Counted from the first letter of the stretch, positions 1 through 10,215 are shown. The stretch is 64,000 bases of DNA from Microbulbifer aggregans (GCF_020524005.1 NZ_JAIVKK010000001.1:434001-498000); one strand, 5' to 3'. The notes: generated by a model not told the origin, from the sequence alone. A program made the numbers and translations.

Positions 1-618
1 CGCGTTCAACCAATCCTGCTGGATACGCCCCTGCTCTACCGTAGGCAGCACTGAGTTTGGCTCACGGCCTAGAAATGTGAGGTAGCGGCGCAGGTTTTCC
101 AGGTCGTCGGGCCCGTAGAGATCGCTTTTGTTCGCCACCACCAGGTCCGCCACTTCCAGTTGCTCCCGGAAGGTGTCGCTACGCAGGTAGCGCTCGTCTT
201 CAATACAACGTGCGTCGACAAGTGTGAGCGTCGCACCCAGTTTGAGTACACCCGTTCGCACACCTTCAGACAGTGTCGCAAGGACCTCGCGCGGATGACC
301 TAGCCCGGTAGGTTCGATCAATAAACGGTGCGGCCGGGCACGCGCCAATAATTGGTTCAGGGCAACCTGCATCGGCAGGCCCGCCGTACAGCACATACAT
401 CCACCGGGCACTTCCCGGATAAAAATTTCGCCGTCCCGTTCCGAACCGAATAGCCCTCCATCAACCCCTACTTCACCGAACTCGTTCACAAGAACCGCCC
501 AGCGCTCATCGCGCGGCTTGCTCTCCAGCAAGTGGCGAATTGCAGTGGTCTTGCCAACGCCGAGAAAACCGGTGATCACGTTGACCGCAACCCCTTGTAT
601 GTCTGACTTAGCTTGCAT
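1..618 (-). CDS. CobW/COG0523 G3E GTPase metallochaperone (C-terminus cut by window edge)
   Basis: The first 206 codons of a G3E-family P-loop GTPase are visible, read leftward from ATG at 616-618. Seen: Walker A GFLGVGKTT near residues 17-25, a Walker B-like NEFGEVG, the COG0523 metal motif GGCMCC, and NKSD as base-recognition motif. Proteins of this family insert or traffic zinc, cobalt or other metals using GTP; the CxCC motif is the metal site. The C-terminal CobW domain lies outside the window, so the gene is incomplete only because of the edge. It is divergent from a TonB-dependent receptor, a pairing often seen in metal-limitation regulons. Which metal is served cannot be told from sequence. 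Confidence 0.9.
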   Translation of the reverse strand, partial: MQAKSDIQGVAVNVITGFLGVGKTTAIRHLLESKPRDERWAVLVNEFGEVGVDGGLFGSERDGEIFIREVPGGCMCCTAGLPMQVALNQLLARARPHRLLIEPTGLGHPREVLATLSEGVRTGVLKLGATLTLVDARCIEDERYLRSDTFREQLEVADLVVANKSDLYGPDDLENLRRYLTFLGREPNSVLPTVEQGRIQQDWLNA

Positions 619-1131
619 TTTGCGACGCTCTCCCCAAGCACACGGCCTACGGGCAGTCCAGTTCGGGCTGCGAGATCGGTGGAACCGAGCCCCGCCCGTT
701 CACCCTATCGCCCGAAGAAAAAAGCCCGGGTTTATTAATACCTGTTGCCGTTACGAATACTGAAACATCTCGAAAGGTAGACGGTAGTGGATAAATTAAT
801 CGGCGGGCAGGTTATCACACACAATTTCGAAACAAGCACGCCAGTCGAGACAAGGTCCTGGAGTTAGAGCCAATTGTGACCTGGTAGCCATCACCCTCTT
901 GAATAGATAAATGCGAACCATTATCTTTCGCGGCGAATTGAGCAATATATGGGTTACTCAATCGTGAAGCACGCATGAGGTGGAATGGGATCTCCAAGTA
1001 CGTGGGATCACGCCCTATCTTTCCGCCCCCACTATCGCAGCAGATTTACCATCGTTAGCGAGCGTCTCAACTTTCCGAGCAAACTGCTCAGGAAATGTTC
1101 AAGTAGATTCAAGACTTAAGGCAAGAAGCCA
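619..1131. other. Divergent intergenic region between cobW-like gene and TonB receptor
   Basis: About 510 bases without a convincing gene. It must contain the promoters of both divergent neighbours. A Fur-like dyad is seen at 906-925. On the minus strand, about 100 bases ahead of the cobW-like start, there is a GC-rich leader with a CCCGGGC element followed by a T-run, but I find no complete terminator or riboswitch fold. Confidence 0.5.
906..925. promoter_or_regulatory. Possible Fur/Zur-type operator
   Basis: The dyad GATAAA-N8-ATTATC resembles the ends of the Fur consensus GATAATGATAATCATTATC, but it is one base longer and the centre does not match. Its place between a metallochaperone and a TonB receptor makes metal control reasonable. 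Weak call. Confidence 0.3.
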
Positions 1132-3237
1132 ATGCATAACTCAGAGAAAACATTCAAACGCGCCATCTTAAGTGCCGCCGTTGTTGCGACCTGTATCCCA
1201 TCCTGGGTTATTGCGGCCGACGCCAAGGATGAAAACCTGGAAGAAGTTACCGTTACCGGAAGCTTGTTGGGTGAGTCGCTTCCGGAGGAAGTCACCTTAT
1301 ACCCGGGCAACCGCAGCGTGCTCAGCGCCGAACAACTGCGCAAAAGTGCCAGCCTGTCGCTGGATGGCGCGCTTCAGCAGGTACCCGGCGTCAAGGTACA
1401 AGATGAAACCGGCACCGGTGTACTTCCCAATGTGGCCGTGCGCGGTATGAACGCAAGCCGCAGTGGCTACACCCAGTTCCTGCTGGATGGCGTGCCTCTG
1501 ACGCTGGCGCCCTATGGACACACCGGCCAGTCCCTTTTCCCTACAGCCCTGAAAAGCATCGAACGTATCGATATCGTTCGTGGCGGCGCGGCTGTCCAGT
1601 ACGGGCCGAACAATGTGGCCGGCGTGATCAACCTCGTCAGCAAGCCCGTCCCGCAGGAATATGAAACCAGCCTCGAAGAAAAAGTAACCACCTTCTCCGG
1701 CGGCAACACCCTGACGGACACTTATGTCCGCACCGGCGGCAATCTGACCGACAGCTTTGCCCTGCAAATGGAAGGCAACGTGATCGCCGGCGATTCATTC
1801 CGCGATCACTCGGATACCCGTGTTGAAAACTGGGTGTTGAAATCCCGCTGGGACATCGCTGAGCACAAGCGGCTGGACCTGAACATCCAGCACTATGATG
1901 CGGATACAGAAATGCCGGGCGCCCTTACAACAGCGGCATATCAGCAGAACCGCGACCAGTCCCAACGGCCGAATGACCGATTCCTGGGGGACACGAAGCG
2001 CCTGAGCGCACGCTACAACCAGCAGTTTGATCTTGCCGGGACTGTAGGTGAATTCGATTGGACGAGTTTTGCCCACAAATCCCGCCGGAACTTCCAGTGG
2101 GATTTCAGCACCGCCCCGTCCGCCGATCACTGGGCAGATCCTGATGCGCCGGCGACGCACCTGCGCAGTTCACCGCGCAAGTTTCTGGTATGGGGTACCG
2201 AACCGCGCGCGAGCGTGCTGCTCCAGGGTGACAACTCCGAGCACAAAGTCACCATTGGCTCGCGCTTCGTTCGCGAAAATATTGGCTACCGTCTGGAACA
2301 ACTGGATCTTGCCAGCGACCTGCTCGCTGTGCCCCGAGACTGGATTCTCGACACCTCCGCTGCGGCGTTCTACCTGAGTGATGAATTCCGCCTGTCACAA
2401 ACTGGCCTGACGGTAACCCCGGGGTTGCGCTATGAGCAGGTGGACATGCGCTTTACCGACGCCAATGCGGGCACCGCCACCGACAACACCGTCAAAGAGC
2501 TTTTGCCGGGACTGACCGTTGGCTATGAAAGTAGCGAAAACCTCTTCGTCTATGCCAACTCGCAACGCTCACTGCGCGCGCCGCAAATTGCCGTAATCCG
2601 CGGCACCGGTGAAGAAGGTGCTGAACTGTCATGGAACTATGAAATCGGTGCTCGCTTCCACGCGTCTACCGGTACGTCCATCAGTGCCTCGACCTACCGA
2701 ATCGATTTCGAGGATCAGCTGCTCTACAACAGCAGCCTGCAGAGCTTCGACAATATCGGGGAAACCCGGCACCAGGGTATTGAGCTGGAAGGCCGCTATA
2801 CCCCAGCAGCGCTACCAGAATTAAAACTCCACCTGGGCTACAACTACCTGGACAGTGAACAGATGCAGGGGGCGAATAAAGGCAAGGAACTTCCTTACTC
2901 CTCCCGTCATCAGCTGGTGTGGGATGCAGACTACAGCTTTGCTATTGCCGACGTCACGCTGTCCGGCTTCTATTACAGCAGCGCCTACAGCGACGCCGCG
3001 AATACCGCTACGGAGAGCGCTTCCGGTACCACCGGCAAATTGCCGAGCTTTGTCGTGTGGAATCTACAAGTCAGCAAAACCTTTGACCAGGAAAACGGCA
3101 ACGCGTTGTATACAGGTTTGTCCTTAAACAACCTGCTTGACCGGGAATATTATTTCCGAGGCATCGATGTCAGCCCATCTGGCCGCTATCCCGCCCCGCC
3201 CCGGTCTGCAGCAGTGGAAGTGAAATACACGTTCTAA
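1132..3237 (+). CDS. TonB-dependent outer-membrane receptor, FecA-like
   Basis: 701 residues. A Sec signal peptide (about 1-29) is followed by a TonB box (EEVTVTG near 37), a plug domain (about 50-170, with VRGMN and IDIVRGGAAVQYGPNNVAGVINLV) and a 22-strand-type barrel ending in the usual terminal Phe (VKYTF). The plug sequence around AAVQYGPNNV resembles FecA-type ferric-citrate or siderophore receptors. It imports a metal chelate across the outer membrane using TonB energy. No FecR/FecI genes lie beside it; the neighbour is a COG0523 metallochaperone, so a zinc or other metal complex is an alternative substrate. ATG at 1132 gives an intact signal peptide; the ribosome site is weak. Confidence 0.93.
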   Translation: MHNSEKTFKRAILSAAVVATCIPSWVIAADAKDENLEEVTVTGSLLGESLPEEVTLYPGNRSVLSAEQLRKSASLSLDGALQQVPGVKVQDETGTGVLPNVAVRGMNASRSGYTQFLLDGVPLTLAPYGHTGQSLFPTALKSIERIDIVRGGAAVQYGPNNVAGVINLVSKPVPQEYETSLEEKVTTFSGGNTLTDTYVRTGGNLTDSFALQMEGNVIAGDSFRDHSDTRVENWVLKSRWDIAEHKRLDLNIQHYDADTEMPGALTTAAYQQNRDQSQRPNDRFLGDTKRLSARYNQQFDLAGTVGEFDWTSFAHKSRRNFQWDFSTAPSADHWADPDAPATHLRSSPRKFLVWGTEPRASVLLQGDNSEHKVTIGSRFVRENIGYRLEQLDLASDLLAVPRDWILDTSAAAFYLSDEFRLSQTGLTVTPGLRYEQVDMRFTDANAGTATDNTVKELLPGLTVGYESSENLFVYANSQRSLRAPQIAVIRGTGEEGAELSWNYEIGARFHASTGTSISASTYRIDFEDQLLYNSSLQSFDNIGETRHQGIELEGRYTPAALPELKLHLGYNYLDSEQMQGANKGKELPYSSRHQLVWDADYSFAIADVTLSGFYYSSAYSDAANTATESASGTTGKLPSFVVWNLQVSKTFDQENGNALYTGLSLNNLLDREYYFRGIDVSPSGRYPAPPRSAAVEVKYTF

Positions 3238-3244
3238 AGGCCGC

Positions 3245-3283
3245 AAATCGGCAATCACTGGTATATCTGGTGATTGCCGATTT
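3245..3283. terminator. Terminator hairpin between receptor and mocA
   Basis: A perfect 14-bp stem, AAATCGGCAATCAC paired with GTGATTGCCGATTT, surrounds an 11-base loop just after the receptor stop codon. It sits between two genes that converge, so it may work in both directions. The T-tract is short. Confidence 0.7.
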
Positions 3284-3383
3284 ATTGACACAAATAACAG
3301 GCTATCATTCGACAAAAACGTTCGATCTGCATCGGAAAAGGCGCATAATAATCGACTAATTGGGCAGGTAACTGCCCTATCAA

Positions 3384-3992
3384 TCACAATAGCGGTGCAA
3401 TATCCGAGCAATTCAACCAGCGAAGCAGCTCGGGCCGCGAATCAATATCAATCGCTGCGTGCGGCATATCGCATTTAGCGACGGCCAAGGCCGGGTTATA
3501 CAGCATGGTTTTCGCACCCCGATCCCCAGTGAGCTCCTTGAGTAGCCCAAAACAGTTTTTGCCAAATACAGCCGGCGCACCGCGTCTGCCCCGGTACACA
3601 GCGCAGGCCGCATCATGCCCATCCAGGCACGCCAGGAGCCTCCGAATGTCTGCAGATGTAACGGCGACCTGATCCCCAAGCAGTACGAGAATTCCGTCAT
3701 ACCGTGGTTCAAGCTTTGCAACGCCGGTTGCGATCGAGTGGCCGAGGCCTTTCTGCCAGGATGCACAGTAAATCGTTGTTGCACCACTCAGCGCGCCTCG
3801 CTGCGCCGCCGATTCCAGCGCTTGCTGCCAGGCTCCCGTAACGACAAAGGTATCCGCCACCAATCCATGTACCTGATTGATCACGGATTGCACCATCGGG
3901 ACTCCGTGGACGTCGCTCAACAGCTTGCAGCCATCGAATCTGGATGAGGCTCCCGCAGCCATAATCAACGCCGCAACCCTGAGGCTACTCAT
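3384..3992 (-). CDS. mocA: MocA/MobA-like molybdopterin nucleotidyltransferase
   Basis: 202 residues. The N-terminal LIMAAGASSRFDGCKLL is the nucleotide-binding loop of the MobA/MocA NTP-transferase family, and LLGDQVAVTS carries the metal-binding Asp region. MocA makes molybdopterin cytosine dinucleotide from Mo-molybdopterin and CTP, the cofactor form used by xanthine dehydrogenase-type enzymes. It is the last gene of the Mo-hydroxylase operon and overlaps the xdhC stop by 8 bases. A longer reading frame reaches 4091, but ATG at 3992 places the start one or two turns before the first strand, as usual for the family. Cytidylyl rather than guanylyl specificity is inferred from the neighbours. 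Confidence 0.87.
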   Translation of the reverse strand: MSSLRVAALIMAAGASSRFDGCKLLSDVHGVPMVQSVINQVHGLVADTFVVTGAWQQALESAAQRGALSGATTIYCASWQKGLGHSIATGVAKLEPRYDGILVLLGDQVAVTSADIRRLLACLDGHDAACAVYRGRRGAPAVFGKNCFGLLKELTGDRGAKTMLYNPALAVAKCDMPHAAIDIDSRPELLRWLNCSDIAPLL

Positions 3993-5010
3993 CGGGCAGC
4001 TGACCACTGATTGATCGTCCGGAGCCCTGGTACAGGGCAGCCTGGCATTCGGCGAGAATTGAGAGTGCGATAGATTCTGGCGAATCCGCACCGATAGCTA
4101 ACCCGGCGGGACCGTAGACAGGCAATGAACCCGCACCAGAATCGATATTTGCCGCCTGAATAATACGATCCCGGCGCGTGCGAGGCCCCAGCAAAGCCAG
4201 GTATCCGAGTGGTTCCCGGTGGAGGGCCGCGAGCGCCCGGGCATCCAGCTCAATACTGTGCGACATCAGTACAGCCGCATTAACGCTCTGTGCGCGAATG
4301 TAGCCCGGTAATTCAGCGACTGGACCACTTAACAGTGCATCCGCGGATGGAAAGTATTCTGCCCGGCCGTTGGCCGGCCGCGGATCCCAGACACTGATAC
4401 GCCACCCCATTGCGTGACCGATGGCACAAACAGGCCGTGCGTCAATCCCACCACCAACAATCAGGAGGTGGGGCGGCGGTTTTACAGGTGTGCACAACCA
4501 TTGCTCACCACCCTCTTCTTCGAGTCTTGCGATGATCTGAAATCCGTCCATGGGAACTGGGTCAGCATCCATGAAGCGTACTTCGACTTCACCGGCTTGC
4601 GTTGGGATCCGCTGATAGTAATAGCCAGTACGGAATTCGCGCAGCGCGTTGTAGATTCGCTCAAGCTGCAAATATTCGTTGGCCTGGTTGAGTGGCTGCA
4701 GGAGTATATGCACGCTGCCACCACAGCCAATACCGAGCTGAAATGAAAGGTCATCTTCGTCGCTGCCATCATAAGTCAGCGTGATTGCCCGCTGAGAGTG
4801 CATGACACGGCGGGCATAGTGGTGAATATCGGACTCCAGGCAGCCACCACTCAACATACCCAGCTGGTGGCCTTCGGCGCTGAACAGCATCATCGCCCCC
4901 GCCTTCCGATAGGCCGGTCCTTCAGTACGATAAACCGTGCCCAATACCCACTGCGTGTCATGTCTGAGTGGGTGCCACTCCTTGAGTAGCGCGATCAAAT
5001 GGCTGGACAT
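3985..5010 (-). CDS. xdhC: XdhC/CoxI family molybdoenzyme maturation factor
   Basis: 341 residues. The N-terminal XdhC/CoxI domain shows GPAYRKAGAMM and MLSGGCLESD; the C-terminal Rossmann domain shows LLIVGGGIDARP. The family binds molybdenum cofactor, protects it, helps its sulfuration and inserts it into xanthine dehydrogenase-type apoenzymes. It lies 46 bases after the Mo subunit and overlaps mocA by 8 bases, so the three are probably translated from one message. Length and both conserved halves are normal. The partner enzyme is very likely the oxidoreductase directly upstream. Confidence 0.9.
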   Translation of the reverse strand: MSSHLIALLKEWHPLRHDTQWVLGTVYRTEGPAYRKAGAMMLFSAEGHQLGMLSGGCLESDIHHYARRVMHSQRAITLTYDGSDEDDLSFQLGIGCGGSVHILLQPLNQANEYLQLERIYNALREFRTGYYYQRIPTQAGEVEVRFMDADPVPMDGFQIIARLEEEGGEQWLCTPVKPPPHLLIVGGGIDARPVCAIGHAMGWRISVWDPRPANGRAEYFPSADALLSGPVAELPGYIRAQSVNAAVLMSHSIELDARALAALHREPLGYLALLGPRTRRDRIIQAANIDSGAGSLPVYGPAGLAIGADSPESIALSILAECQAALYQGSGRSISGQLPDE

Positions 5011-5056
5011 CAGAACCCCGGCACTTCGGGCGACGCCAATACGCCGCCATAAACAA

Positions 5057-7246
5057 TTAAGCCTTGATCGGCAGCTCGTGATAACGCTTCCCGGTTACCG
5101 CAGACAGCGCATTGGCGACTGCGGGTGCGATCGGGGGAACACCAGGTTCTCCAACGCCGGTCGGGGGTTCGGCCGACGGCACGATATGCACTTCAACCTT
5201 CGGCATCTGGTTAATGCGCAGCACCTGGTAATTGTGGAAGTTCGACTCTACCACCTTGCCATTATCGAAAGTGATCGCACTCATTAAGGCTGGCGACAGG
5301 CCAAAGCCGATCCCACCTTCCATTTGCGCCCGAATAACGTCTGGATTGATCGCCACACCACAATCGACAGCGCATACCACCCGCTCGACTTTGAAACCGC
5401 CATCCGCCGCGACGGACACTTCAGCCACTTGCGCCACGTACGAGTTGAACGATTCGTGCACGGCCACCCCGCGCCCCCAGCCTTTTGGTAGCGGCTTGCC
5501 CCAACCAGCCTTGTCGGCGGCAAGTTGCAGCACCCCCTGCCAGCGCGGATGGTCAGAGAGGAGTTTCATTCTTAGCGCTACCGGATCCTGTCCGGCCTTA
5601 GCTGCCAATTCATCAATAAAGGTTTCTGTAGAAAACGCGGTATGCGTATGGCCAACGGATCGCCACCACAACACTGGCACCTGCTCTTCGACTGATGTGG
5701 TTTCGACCCGGATGTTCGGAATCTTGTAAGGCAGCGTGCTGGCGCCTTCGACTGAGCTTCCATCGACGCCATCTTTGATGCCGCCCGCAAATACGGTTCC
5801 CGCAAGGATGGATTGCCCCACGATGTGCTGTTCCCAGCCCACAATATTGCCCTTCGCATCCAGTCCGCCGCGTACGCGATGAACATAGGCCGGCCGGTAA
5901 TAGCCCGCCTGCATATCATCCTCCCTGGACCACACCAACTTGACCGGCGTACCGGGTTTTGCCCTCGCAATCTGCACGGCCTCGATCAGGTAATCGGAGT
6001 CCGAGTTCGCCCGACGACCAAAGCTGCCGCCGGCAAACATCATGTTCAGTTTGACTTTGTCCGCGGGGATACCAAGCAGCGTGGCGATATTGTTCTGGTC
6101 AACCGATTGGAACTGTTCGCCATTCCAGATCTCACAACCATCCCTGTTTACCAAGGCGACACAGTTCATTGGTTCCATCGCCGCGTGGGCCAGATATGGG
6201 AACTCGTAAAAGGCCTCAATGACGGTTTCCGCCCCCTGCAATGCCTTTTGCGTATTGCCATCGTCACGCGCGAGACTGCCTTTTTTCTTCGACTGCTCCC
6301 GATATTCAGCCATCATCTGCGCCGAGTTTCTGGTCATCGCCTGACCTTCATCCCAGTCAATCGTGAGCTTGTCCCTGGCGACCTTGGCACTCCAGTAGTC
6401 CTTCGCCAGTACCGCGATGCCCGATGGAATTTCAATCACATCCACAACCCGGTTTGATTCGAGTGCTTTTTTTGCGTCGAAGCTTTTCACTTTCGCACCG
6501 AAGCGCGGCGGGTGTGCCACAACAGCGGTCAACATCCCTTCAAGCTGCACGTCCTGGGTAAACGTCGCGCTTCCGTCCGTCTTGCCCGTATCCTTTCTTG
6601 GCAATGATTTGCCAATATAGGTGAACTCCGAAGGATCCTTCAGTTGAATACTTTCCGCATCGGGCACCGGAAGGGTCGCCGCCAGTTCCGCCAACTCGCC
6701 AAATGTGGCGTTCTTACCCGAGCCCTGATGGCTCACTATCCCCTGCTTTACCTGAATCTCTGAAGCGGGAACACTCCACTGCTGAGCCGCTGCGGCAACA
6801 AGCATGACCCGGGCCGTCGCACCGGCCGTGCGCATCTGTTGGTAGGAGTTGGCAATGGCCGAGCTGCCGCCAGTCCCCTGCATGGGCCCCCAGTGGAGAT
6901 TGTTATAGCGCTTCGCATCAGCCGGCGCGCCTTCAGAATCGATCTGTTTCCAATCGGCATCAAGCTCTTCGGCAACCAATGTTGCGAGGCCGGTGAACGT
7001 CCCCTGGCCCATTTCCAGATGCTTGATAACTACGGTAACGCGATTATCCAATCCAATGCGGACAAACGCGTTTGGCGCGAAGTTTTCGCCAGCAACGGAA
7101 GGCCCTGCGCGGCCGCCCATCTGGGATGCCACTACGGGTACATTAATACCCAGGGTCAAGCCGGCCCCAACGCCACCCACAATTTTCAGGAAACTGCGGC
7201 GGCTGCTACTCAATTCGGTTTCGCTGGTATCGCTAAAACGGCGCAT
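5057..7246 (-). CDS. Tat-exported molybdopterin-binding subunit, xanthine dehydrogenase family (IorB-like)
   Basis: 729 residues. The N-terminus carries a twin-arginine signal ([12 protein letters not shown], about residues 14-25) followed by a hydrophobic stretch, so the folded enzyme is exported to the periplasm. The rest matches the IorB/aldehyde-oxidase-type Mo subunit: [27 protein letters not shown], a typical [16 protein letters not shown] motif near the C-terminus with the expected catalytic Glu. With the small [2Fe-2S] protein directly upstream and no FAD subunit it forms a two-subunit hydroxylase like isoquinoline 1-oxidoreductase, which passes electrons to cytochromes. Substrate (aldehyde or N-heterocycle) is unknown. 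GGGAG precedes the ATG. Confidence 0.9.
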   Translation of the reverse strand: MRRFSDTSETELSSSRRSFLKIVGGVGAGLTLGINVPVVASQMGGRAGPSVAGENFAPNAFVRIGLDNRVTVVIKHLEMGQGTFTGLATLVAEELDADWKQIDSEGAPADAKRYNNLHWGPMQGTGGSSAIANSYQQMRTAGATARVMLVAAAAQQWSVPASEIQVKQGIVSHQGSGKNATFGELAELAATLPVPDAESIQLKDPSEFTYIGKSLPRKDTGKTDGSATFTQDVQLEGMLTAVVAHPPRFGAKVKSFDAKKALESNRVVDVIEIPSGIAVLAKDYWSAKVARDKLTIDWDEGQAMTRNSAQMMAEYREQSKKKGSLARDDGNTQKALQGAETVIEAFYEFPYLAHAAMEPMNCVALVNRDGCEIWNGEQFQSVDQNNIATLLGIPADKVKLNMMFAGGSFGRRANSDSDYLIEAVQIARAKPGTPVKLVWSREDDMQAGYYRPAYVHRVRGGLDAKGNIVGWEQHIVGQSILAGTVFAGGIKDGVDGSSVEGASTLPYKIPNIRVETTSVEEQVPVLWWRSVGHTHTAFSTETFIDELAAKAGQDPVALRMKLLSDHPRWQGVLQLAADKAGWGKPLPKGWGRGVAVHESFNSYVAQVAEVSVAADGGFKVERVVCAVDCGVAINPDVIRAQMEGGIGFGLSPALMSAITFDNGKVVESNFHNYQVLRINQMPKVEVHIVPSAEPPTGVGEPGVPPIAPAVANALSAVTGKRYHELPIKA

Positions 7247-7266
7247 AAAATCTCCCTTTTTACGCT

Positions 7267-7725
7267 TCAGCCCAATTGCTCTGCTGCATTTTTAATCGCT
7301 TTTCGCACGCGCTGGTAAGTATTGCAGCGGCAGATATTGCCCGACATGGCCGAATCAATATCGGCGTCCGACGGCGAGGCATTCCGCTCCAACAAGGCGA
7401 CAGCGGACATGATCTGTCCTGACTGGCAGTACCCGCATTGGGGCACCTGGATTTCATCCCAGGCCTGCTGCACCACCTTGGCCACGGCGGACTGGGCCCC
7501 TTCGATCGTGGTTATTTTTTTACCAATGGCGGCCTGTAGTGGTGTCGAACAAGAACGCACAGGCTGTCCATCAAGATGTACCGTACAGGCCCCGCACAGC
7601 GCCATGCCACATCCGAACTTCGTGCCGGTCATATTGAGGAAGTCCCGCAGGACCCAGAGCAAGGGAGTATCTGGGGTCGCATCAACCTGATGGTCAACAC
7701 CGTTCACGGAGAGAGTGGAAGACAT
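7267..7725 (-). CDS. [2Fe-2S] subunit of the molybdenum hydroxylase (IorA-like)
   Basis: 152 residues. Two iron-sulfur clusters are evident: a plant-ferredoxin-type site CGMALCGAC...C (about residues 42-62) and the C-terminal CGYCQSGQ...ICRC site typical of xanthine dehydrogenase-type small subunits. It relays electrons from the Mo centre of the neighbour gene. It has no signal peptide and is expected to travel with the Tat-exported large subunit as a complex. ATG at 7725 is preceded by AAGGAG; the longer in-frame extension to 7770 has no such site. First gene of the operon, 20 bases before the Mo subunit. Confidence 0.92.
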   Translation of the reverse strand: MSSTLSVNGVDHQVDATPDTPLLWVLRDFLNMTGTKFGCGMALCGACTVHLDGQPVRSCSTPLQAAIGKKITTIEGAQSAVAKVVQQAWDEIQVPQCGYCQSGQIMSAVALLERNASPSDADIDSAMSGNICRCNTYQRVRKAIKNAAEQLG

Positions 7726-7913
7726 GACGTAGCTCCTTGTCAGATTTCCAAAAGCACAGATTCCGAACAATCTAAGCTTATTATCGAATCATGCAAGTGC
7801 GGTCGTGTAAAGGCGAGTTCGTTTTGTCGGCTCAATCACAATTCACGCTGCCCATAGAAAAAACCAGGGCAACCATATGTGAAATGAAACTCAGGGAATT
7901 TTTCAAAAACGGA

Positions 7914-8618
7914 CTACCGAGCAGGCTCGTGCCCTCTTTCAGGAGCAAGGCAATACACGCAACAGGCAACCGACACCGAAACCAGCCACGCAAGCAACAT
8001 CGTAGTCACAGTGTGGCTCAAAAAGTGATCACCAATCAGCATCTTGTATATCCCCAGCACCCACCCCACAGTCATACCAATACCGAGACCAAGCCATTGA
8101 TTGCGGCTGCGACGGAATAAAAAGAACAGTGACAGCAGCGCAAAGCCACCACTGGCATGCCCCGCGGGAAAGCAGCGGACCCGGTCCAGTGAACCCACAG
8201 ATTCAGCCCTGTGGAGCAGCGTTATATAGGGATAGTCGCCGCCGAAAAATCCCAAATCCTTCGGGCATGGCACATTGGTAAGCGCTTTCAGGTACCCAAC
8301 AAGCAGGACGGTAACCGCCGTTGAAACCAGGACAATTGCGAGCCCCCGACGATAGGGCTTTAGCCGCTCAAATTGGCCGGATAGCGCCAGAGCCAATGCC
8401 ATGAACATCAATACTCCACCGAGTACCTTTTTGGGCTCATCATAAAACCAATATCTGAGGACTTCGTTTTGCTTGTCCAGCGTCCATTGCCCGCTACCTG
8501 ACTGGTACATGATCTTCTGCAGCCACAGGTCAAGACCGCTGGTCTCAAACAAAACCAGAGCAAATACCAAAAACGTCGTAGCCAGTAGCATCTGGCGGAA
8601 ACAAAACTTCTTATCCAT
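7914..8618 (-). CDS. PAP2-family membrane phosphatase (LpxE/LpxT-like)
   Basis: 234 residues with about six membrane segments. The three PAP2 phosphatase motifs are seen: KALTNVPCP (motif 1), CFPAGHASGG (motif 2 with the active-site His) and GDHFLSHT (motif 3). Such enzymes remove or transfer phosphate on lipid A or undecaprenyl lipids at the periplasmic face. ATG at 8618 overlaps the eptA stop by 8 bases (ATGGATAA), so the two are coupled; a TTG two codons upstream is less likely. Neighbours suggest a role in lipid A modification and resistance to cationic peptides. Confidence 0.87.
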   Translation of the reverse strand: MDKKFCFRQMLLATTFLVFALVLFETSGLDLWLQKIMYQSGSGQWTLDKQNEVLRYWFYDEPKKVLGGVLMFMALALALSGQFERLKPYRRGLAIVLVSTAVTVLLVGYLKALTNVPCPKDLGFFGGDYPYITLLHRAESVGSLDRVRCFPAGHASGGFALLSLFFLFRRSRNQWLGLGIGMTVGWVLGIYKMLIGDHFLSHTVTTMLLAWLVSVSVACCVYCLAPERGHEPAR

Positions 8619-10215
8619 TGCCAAACATGTCCAGGTCCGGTTGATAGACGGCCGTCCGGACGCTCATCAGCCCAAGTAGTGTGTGAAACAGGTTATCCTG
8701 GCTGAATTTCTGGTGTGCAAACGCCCCGTCGGCCAGCTTTTGCTGTACGTCTGGATAGCCCGCACCCACCCACATTATCATCGGAACGTGTTTTTGCTCT
8801 TCTGGTGCCAGTGCATAGGGAAAGCCATGCAGGTAAATCCCGCTTTCCCCAAGGGACTCGCCATGGTCACTGAGGTAAAGCATCACCGGGGCAAAATCTT
8901 TTGACTGGCTCTCGAGGTAGCCAATTACCCGGTTGAGAAAATAATCCGTATAACGAATCGAGTTGTCGTATGCATTACGGATTTCTTCGGCAGTACAGTT
9001 TTCCAGCAAATTGCTATGGCAGGATGGCGAAAAATGTTCAAACTCCGCGGGATAGCGCTTGGCGTATTCCGGCCCGTGACTGCCCATCTGATGCAGTACA
9101 ATAAGGATGTCCCCTGAGGTCTGCTCACCGACAAACTTTTCAACACCCACCAACATGCCTTCATCTCGACATTCCGTGTCACACACTCGATTCAGCTCAG
9201 CTGAACGATAGCTGGTATACGGTATGCGTACTGCCACTCCCTTGGAATCCGAGTTATTGTCCAGCCAGGCTACATTGACTCCGGCACGCTGCAGGATATC
9301 CAGTACATTGTCGGTATTCCTGGCCTGCCGTTCGCCGTAATGGCCACGATCCAATACAGAAAACATACACGGCACGGAAATCGCCGTAGCCGTACCACAA
9401 GACCAGACATCATCAAAACTGGTGACCTGGCGCGAGGCCAACAATGGATTGGTTTCACGTGGATACCCGTTAAGCGAGAAATGATCTTGCCGCGCCGTCT
9501 CCCCGACCACCAGTATCACCAACCGGCGCTTGCCGGTGTCAGCTACCTGCCGGGCATCCAGGCCAAGTTGCTGATAAGGCATCGGTTTTCCGCCGCCGAA
9601 TTTGCCGTGGAGGAACGTCGCCGCCGTGTACACAGGCGTGATCGGGTTAGTGTAAAAGCGAACTGACTTGTGTTCGCGAAAAAATGAAGCGTAGGCATTG
9701 TTGAACATGCCAAGAAGCGCAATCACCACGGCAAGAGCACCACCAAACAGTTTCAACCGGGAGACAAATTCGGCTCGGGTCGAACGTGGCTGGAGGCGAG
9801 TGCGATAAACGCATAGCGCCGGCAGAAGACCCAGCACACCAAGGTACAGAACCAGTTTCAAATTGAGTAGCCCTGCTGACTCGGAAGTGTCCGTTTGCAG
9901 CATACTCTCAATAACTTCCGTACTGATGATGACGTTATAGGAGTCCATGAAGTATGCAGTCAGCGACGTCACCAGAAGTATGGCGATCAATACCGGCTTG
10001 AAGGCCGGCCCTACCGCAAAAACCACGAGCAGAAGCACAGTCAAACACGCGAGTAGCGCGCCCAACGAGAAAATAAAACCTAGATTCTCCGCTGACAGCG
10101 GATAGGCGCCCAGCACATTGGAGAAAAATGAGAAATTACACAGCAACACCATCCACATAGTGACCGCGACTATCACGCTTGCGGCTGTAGAGTGCCGTTG
10201 ACCCAGCAGTATCAT
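8611..10215 (-). CDS. eptA: Phosphoethanolamine-lipid A transferase
   Basis: 534 residues. Five N-terminal membrane segments (about 1-165) precede a periplasmic sulfatase-like domain. The catalytic Thr is T240 in VVGETARQD; other metal and substrate residues are in the LSDHGESLGE and LHGFPYALAP region. The enzyme moves phosphoethanolamine from phosphatidylethanolamine to lipid A, lowering surface charge and affinity for polymyxin-like peptides. The frame is open to 10269, but ATG at 10215 follows a G-rich ribosome site and starts next to the first membrane helix. It lies about 130 bases after a two-component system and has an OmpR-type repeat array in front of it. Confidence 0.93.
   Translation of the reverse strand: MILLGQRHSTAASVIVAVTMWMVLLCNFSFFSNVLGAYPLSAENLGFIFSLGALLACLTVLLLVVFAVGPAFKPVLIAILLVTSLTAYFMDSYNVIISTEVIESMLQTDTSESAGLLNLKLVLYLGVLGLLPALCVYRTRLQPRSTRAEFVSRLKLFGGALAVVIALLGMFNNAYASFFREHKSVRFYTNPITPVYTAATFLHGKFGGGKPMPYQQLGLDARQVADTGKRRLVILVVGETARQDHFSLNGYPRETNPLLASRQVTSFDDVWSCGTATAISVPCMFSVLDRGHYGERQARNTDNVLDILQRAGVNVAWLDNNSDSKGVAVRIPYTSYRSAELNRVCDTECRDEGMLVGVEKFVGEQTSGDILIVLHQMGSHGPEYAKRYPAEFEHFSPSCHSNLLENCTAEEIRNAYDNSIRYTDYFLNRVIGYLESQSKDFAPVMLYLSDHGESLGESGIYLHGFPYALAPEEQKHVPMIMWVGAGYPDVQQKLADGAFAHQKFSQDNLFHTLLGLMSVRTAVYQPDLDMFGNG

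Noticed and set aside
619..760. Possible cobalamin riboswitch upstream of the cobW-like gene
   Set aside because: The leader has GC-rich blocks loosely like parts of the element, but the conserved B12 box and GCCACTG are missing.
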